From NCBI GenBank assembly GCA_951640165.1, contig OX621255.1:20186001-20250000 (forward strand): a stretch of DNA of 64,000 nt, read 5' to 3'. Position numbers and translations under genes: made by a program. Shown piece after piece: positions 60,300 through 64,000 of the stretch; the first letter of the stretch is position 1, and each line of letters begins with the position of its first letter. This stretch comes from Pseudoips prasinana. Taxonomy: Eukaryota; Arthropoda; Insecta; Lepidoptera; Nolidae. A model generated the notes under the pieces. The model ran no database searches, was not told the DNA's origin, and saw only the letters and a program-made list of their open reading frames with translations.

Positions 60300-60690
60300 T
60301 ATGGTTGGTAAATACTTGCCTATCTTAGTTATTAAGTTACTGTTATTTAAGTTACATAGTTATGTAATAGCCGCGGGAGGGCACTGGTGACTTGTAATAC
60401 AGGTATCAAACCTACATCAAGCACCAGTCTCTCACAAAGTTTGTCATATGCTGTGATACTATTATAATTGTAAACATTTGTACTTTGTGAGAGAGAATAA
60501 ATGACTTATTATTATTATTATTATTTCTCGTCGCAGGACGTGGGTTAGAAATTTGTGTGCATTAACATGTCTGTTTCTCCTAAACCTGAGTGTAATTGTC
60601 TATATACGTATGTATTTACAAAATAAAAATAGTATAATTGTAATATATTGGGATCCGATGGCTGTGTATGAATAATGTCCCAGGATATTA
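60300..60690 (+). mobile_element. SINE family A split by repeat D
   Basis: The head part TGGTTGGTAAATACTTGCC stops at about 60321. GTCGCAGGACGTGGGTTAG then resumes at about 60531 and continues through TTGTGTGCATTAACATGTCT to CCCAGGATATTATAC. Repeat D lies between. The B box is degraded. Confidence 0.6.
60347..60527 (+). repeat. Repeat family D, inside a SINE
   Basis: TTTAAGTTACATAGTTATGT, GCACTGGTGACTTGTAATAC, CACCAGTCTCTCACAAAG and GAGAGAATAAATGACTTATT, with an ATT run. Near-identical to 21525-21710. Confidence 0.7.
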
Positions 60691-60904
60691 TACATTAATA
60701 CTATAAGATAAATTAATACAAGAAAAATAAAATAATCAGGCATACAGTCTACTTGAATAACTCCTTAATTTGTTGTCGGTTAAACATATAGGTATGATTT
60801 TGGGTCCGATTGGTTGAAGACCACCCTTCGTGCCACGCGCAAAAGCCCTAATTAACCTGTAAACATATATGATATGCGTCGATAATCAACATTCCTCGTA
60901 GAAC

Positions 60905-61085
60905 ATTTTCTGACCAAGAAAGGCTAGTTAAAGTTAAAGTTAGAAGTACCCTAAATCGGCGAGCATGTACGAAGAATATAATGGCAGTAAACGAAGCAAA
61001 AGAGCTGTGCAAATATCGTCAGATATGGAAATCCGTTTTCTCTGCCTATCCCTCTGGGAAACAGGCATGAGTCTTTGTATGTATA
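60905..61085 (+). pseudogene. LINE 3' fragment, same family as 12174
   Basis: CATTTTCTGACCAAGAAAGG, GTTAGAAGTACCCTAAATCG, GCGAGCATGTACGAAGAATA and CCCTCTGGGAAACAGGCATG match 13118-13290. The codons read RRACTKNIMAVNEAKELC and SAYPSGKQA. Only about 60 C-terminal codons and the 3' end remain. Confidence 0.75.
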
Positions 61086-62003
61086 GGAAGTCAAAACCCT
61101 AAGAATGCGACACCTGGTCTTACCGACTTGTTCACTGGTTTCCTATGGGATTTTCCATTGAATGGCACGCACACGCTTACTCCGGTAGCCGCTATACTAG
61201 AAGCCGATATCATCTAGAAATGAATTTGAGTTAAATAGATTCTGCCCTGGATATACGTGTCTACCTAAATATAACAAAAAGACATATAAATTTTCTTTCA
61301 AAGCTGAATCGTGATCATTTGATTTTTTTTTAACTTTACCATACTGCCTGATTTATCACGAGAGATAAAATCTAATTTTGCATATCGCACTTAAAAACGG
61401 AGCAAGCGAAGTAAGGGCTTCACTTACGCATGGTTCTGTATGTCGCAAAAAACTATAAAGAAATGAATTATTTAAATATATTTTGTTAATATTCAGGTTC
61501 AAGCGCTGAGAACAGATAAAATAGTTTGTTTAGCAAATTTTTAGCCAATACTAAATAGTGTTACAATTACTAGTATTACCTTGTTAAAAATATGATGTAT
61601 GTCAAAGTAACTTATTTAAAAGAACTAAGTACCTACATGGATTCTAAAACAAAACTCAAATTCAACTCTTACTTCATAGAAAAGAAATTGGCAAAGTGGA
61701 TTATTTATTTATTCGTGTTTTTGTAACTCGTTTATATCGTTTTGTTTGTAGTCTATTTTAACCCGTAATTATTATTTTTTATGGGTGGGATAGGCGTAAA
61801 ACTGTAAAAATGGGTGTCTTAGCTTTGGATAGTAGAAGGTGGCACTCTTATCACGTACCTTAGACCTCGTAAACCCATTGGTCCTGTATCTCTTTTTTCT
61901 GGTTGTATCGCTTGTCCCCTCAGATCATAGAAGAAGATCGAATGAGGGAATAGAGTGCGACTGAGTCTGAGTTCACACTAGCGTCCATAATATGGATATT
62001 GTC
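61086..62003. other. Nothing recognised
   Basis: No gene is supported in these roughly 900 bases. GGAGCAAGCGAAGTAAGG and GCATGGTTCTGTATG (61397-61442) may be a scrap of the GGTTCCG repeat. Confidence 0.4.
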
Positions 62004-62006
62004 TTA

Positions 62007-62618
62007 GGCTGATTTCAGAGTAACGCGCGCGGCGCGAGCCGTAGGCCAGCGCGTTTCAACAGCGCGCGCTTGACGCGCGGACCATCTGCAACGAGTTTTA
62101 GTATCGCGTGATTCTTTGCAATGTACAGTCGTGTACAATCGTCATCATGGAGACAAACCGACTAAGAAGATAAGCTATTTATTTTTTATGGGATAGAGTG
62201 CAACAGCAGCATAATTTTGTACAAGTAATTCCAGTCCGATTTCCTCCCAGGCTTTATTTTTAGCATTATATAATTGGTCTGAGGCATCCCACAGACATCT
62301 TCTTAAACGAAATTCGTCGATCAGACGCCACGTATCGAGGAACATAAAATCGTTTCTCATTTTAAGTGCAAGGAGGATAAAAGCACTACGTTTTATTTAA
62401 GTGTACGCAACAGCGTGTGCGACCCGCGTCACTCTGAAACGCTAACTGCCAGTAGAGGAGCTCGTGCCGCGCGCGCTTCGCCAGCGCTGGCCGACGGCAC
62501 GCGTCTCACCGGCGGCGCGTTTAAACTGCGTGACTGTGAAACGCAAGTACTATCTAGTGTAATTGTAAGCGCGCGCGTTTGGAAGGCGCCGCTCGCCGGC
62601 GCGACTCTGAAATCAGCC
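62007..62618 (-). mobile_element. PIF/Harbinger-like DNA transposon, internally deleted
   Basis: The inverted ends GGCTGATTTCAGAGTAACGC and GCGACTCTGAAATCAGCC are flanked by TTA on both sides (62004-62006, 62619-62621). A 3-bp TTA duplication is diagnostic for PIF/Harbinger. The subterminal regions are strikingly rich in GCGCG. A MADF-like frame is inside, but no transposase. 612 bp. Confidence 0.75.
62175..62360 (-). pseudogene. MADF/Myb-SANT-like protein fragment of a Harbinger element
   Basis: 61 codons: MRNDFMFLDTWRLIDEFRLR, then RCLWDASDQLYNAKNKAWEE and IGLELLVQNYA. The pattern LI-EFR-R-CLWD, then Y-N-N---AW-EI matches the start of MADF (Myb/SANT-like) DNA-binding domains. PIF/Harbinger elements usually encode such a protein beside the transposase. 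The domain is cut short and runs into stop codons. It is either a remnant of the accessory gene or, less likely, a captured host exon. Confidence 0.6.
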
Positions 62619-62621
62619 TTA

Positions 62622-62879
62622 ATGTTGCGAGAAATCATATTGAAGCAGGATGAAAAAAAAAACAAAAGAAAATGCATATCAATACAGCAATTTCAAATTG
62701 CAAGCAAGTTGATTGCTTATTTGAATTTAGACTCTCGGATAGATATCAGATAGAAAATTCATAGACGTCATTTTATAATCATGGAGTGCCAAGTGTCAAA
62801 CTATTGCCTGCATTGGATGACTATTAAGTCCACCAAGCTTAAAAAAGTCGTTCTGCAATTTTTTTGTGGAACGAAAAAG
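62622..62879. other. Nothing recognised
   Basis: AT-rich interval. Confidence 0.4.
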
Positions 62880-63015
62880 TTTAACAATGTTTTTACATCA
62901 GAATTTTCACAAATTTCACGGCTTTTATCTACAAATTTTTGACCTACAGACTGAAAGACAGACATACATCACTTGGGCTCCGTTTTTTCATTTGAATACA
63001 GAACCCTAAAACATC
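62880..63015 (-). repeat. GGTTCCG repeat, fragment
   Basis: On the minus strand TTTAGGGTTCTGTATTCAAA, AAACGGAGCCCAAGTGATG and CTGTCTTTCAGTCTG follow the start of the repeat with divergence. Confidence 0.5.
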
Positions 63016-63341
63016 ATGGAAAGTTACATTAACATGAAAGGATCATAAAGAAGACCAAAAATATAAAATACTTAAAGATTTTACAATCTAAATATAGCTT
63101 AACAAATGTATTGGTGCATCTGCAAACCCACTTCAGATCGTTGCGGTTTTTCCGTTTAGCGATCGGTTTTATTGTTCAATTAAAGATTATGACTTGCATT
63201 AATTTTGATTTATATTGCTCACAGGACACTACCTCTTACCCGCAGCTTTATCGGTGTGGAAATTCTCCACTATTTTACTGTGGAGATACTCTAGCTACAA
63301 GTGAACGTCTTCCGGCTGATATTTTATGGTAGGTACACATA
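63016..63341. other. Unassigned, weak RTE tail
   Basis: Positions 63255-63330 (TGTGGAAATTCTCCAC, GTGAACGTCTTCCGGCTGAT) resemble a degraded RTE 3' tail in plus orientation. No gene. Confidence 0.4.
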
Positions 63342-63530
63342 ATAATATCCTGGTACATTATTCACGCAGGGCCATCTGATCCCAAACTGAGCAGAGATTG
63401 TACTACGGAAACCAGATAACTGCTATACTACTTTTCTTTTGTAAATACATACTTATATAGATAATTACACCCAGACTCAGAACAAACATGTATACACAAA
63501 TATCTGTCCTGGGTGGGAATCGAACCTGAT
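63342..63530 (-). mobile_element. tRNA-derived SINE, family A, copy 1 of a tandem pair
   Basis: AATAATATCCTGGTACATTA, GATCCCAAACTGAGCAGAG, CACCCAGACTCAGAACAAAC, GGTGGGAATCGAACC. It stops at the B box, where the next copy begins. Confidence 0.75.
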
Positions 63531-63770
63531 TCCATTATTTACACAAGGCAATCTGATCCCAAACTAAGCAGAGCTTGTACTATGGAAATCAGATAACTGA
63601 TATACTACATATAATACGTTTCTTTTGTAAATACATACTTACATAGATAAATTATACCCAGACTCAGGACAAACAGCCATGTTCATACACACAAATATCT
63701 GTCCTGGGTGGGAATCGAACCCACGAACTGCAGCGTGAAAGGCAAGTATTTCGTAGTAAGCCAACCGTCA
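63531..63770 (-). mobile_element. tRNA-derived SINE, family A, copy 2 of a tandem pair
   Basis: CCATTATTTACACAAGGCAA, GATCCCAAACTAAGCAGAGC, ACCCAGACTCAGGACAAAC, GGGTGGGAATCGAACCCACG and a head with GTGAAAGGCAAGTATTTCG. Same orientation as the previous copy. Confidence 0.75.
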
Positions 63771-63823
63771 AATATGAATGATAACGAAGAGAAGGACATT
63801 ATTAATATTAAACACATGCATAT

Positions 63824-63930
63824 TTAAAACATTTATAAAATTTATTTTATTACAGAAATGATATTTAGCTAGCTCGTATCAAGTTATTGTCAAGAGATTA
63901 TGTTTAATTATCTAGTTTAAGTCTAATATA
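63824..63930 (-). mobile_element. LINE 3'-UTR fragment, same family as 30044
   Basis: AACATTTATAAAATTTATTT, GAAATGATATTTAGCTAGCT and CAAGAGATTATGTTTAATTA are almost identical to 30184-30280. Confidence 0.8.
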
Positions 63931-64000
63931 AAATACCAAAATCACTTTTTGACCCGGCCCGTGATGTTAAACCAGGGTCTCATTATCTGTTGGACACGAT

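Noticed and set aside
62415..62753. 112-codon plus-strand frame
   Set aside because: Lies in the GC-rich subterminal part of the Harbinger-like element; arginine/alanine-rich composition comes from GCG repeats.

Overview
The window reads as AT-rich animal DNA, most likely from a moth or butterfly. I base that on its repeat repertoire: an RTE-type LINE with a trinucleotide (ATC/GAT)n tail, several tRNA-headed SINE families, short Helitron-like elements ending in CTAG, a DD34D mariner, and a roughly 600-bp repeat opening with the GGTTCCG sequence. Species cannot be named from this alone. I found no convincing exon of a host gene. Every long open frame that I recognise belongs to a transposable element, so the window is best described as intergenic or intronic sequence built from nested mobile DNA.

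Layout. 1-10 kb: a MITE, tRNA-SINEs, small RTE pieces and a dense block of Helitron-like copies (7.7-9.2 kb) with several near-perfect hairpins. 10.9-14.3 kb: an inverted repeat with two arms of about 1.24 kb flanking a broken LINE reverse-transcriptase gene. 15.3-16.3 kb: nested inverted repeats. 17-19.4 kb: a 5S-derived SINE split by a tRNA-SINE, and a decayed LINE with a restriction-like endonuclease. 25.2-28.3 kb: a nearly full-length RTE LINE with an open RT frame but a broken endonuclease. 30-31 kb: a 5'-truncated LINE inside a Helitron-like copy. 34.2 kb: a foldback MITE inside a SINE. 38.9-40.7 kb: a young GC-rich R1-like LINE with poly-A and a 13-bp target duplication, sitting inside an RTE-derived SINE-like element. 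45.2-46.9 kb: one SINE that received both a Helitron-like copy and a complete mariner with an intact transposase. 49-54.6 kb: Helitron-like elements, a dead CR1/Jockey-like LINE and microsatellites. 58 kb: a decayed RTE copy. 62.0-62.6 kb: a PIF/Harbinger-like element with 3-bp TTA duplications and a MADF-like frame. The right edge holds two tandem SINE copies.

How the parts relate. Autonomous elements and their parasites sit side by side. The RTE LINE is accompanied by short elements made of its 5' leader joined directly to its 3' tail. The R1-like LINE is accompanied by several copies holding only its 3' UTR. Two Helitron-like families with different bodies share termini and a 3' hairpin whose stem differs by compensating changes. 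A SINE whose head resembles 5S rRNA recurs at least three times. Three coding products look potentially functional by sequence alone: the mariner transposase, the RTE reverse transcriptase domain (without its endonuclease) and the C-terminal two-thirds of the R1-like RT protein. Repeat-family identities and all boundaries come from reading the sequence by eye, without database searches.
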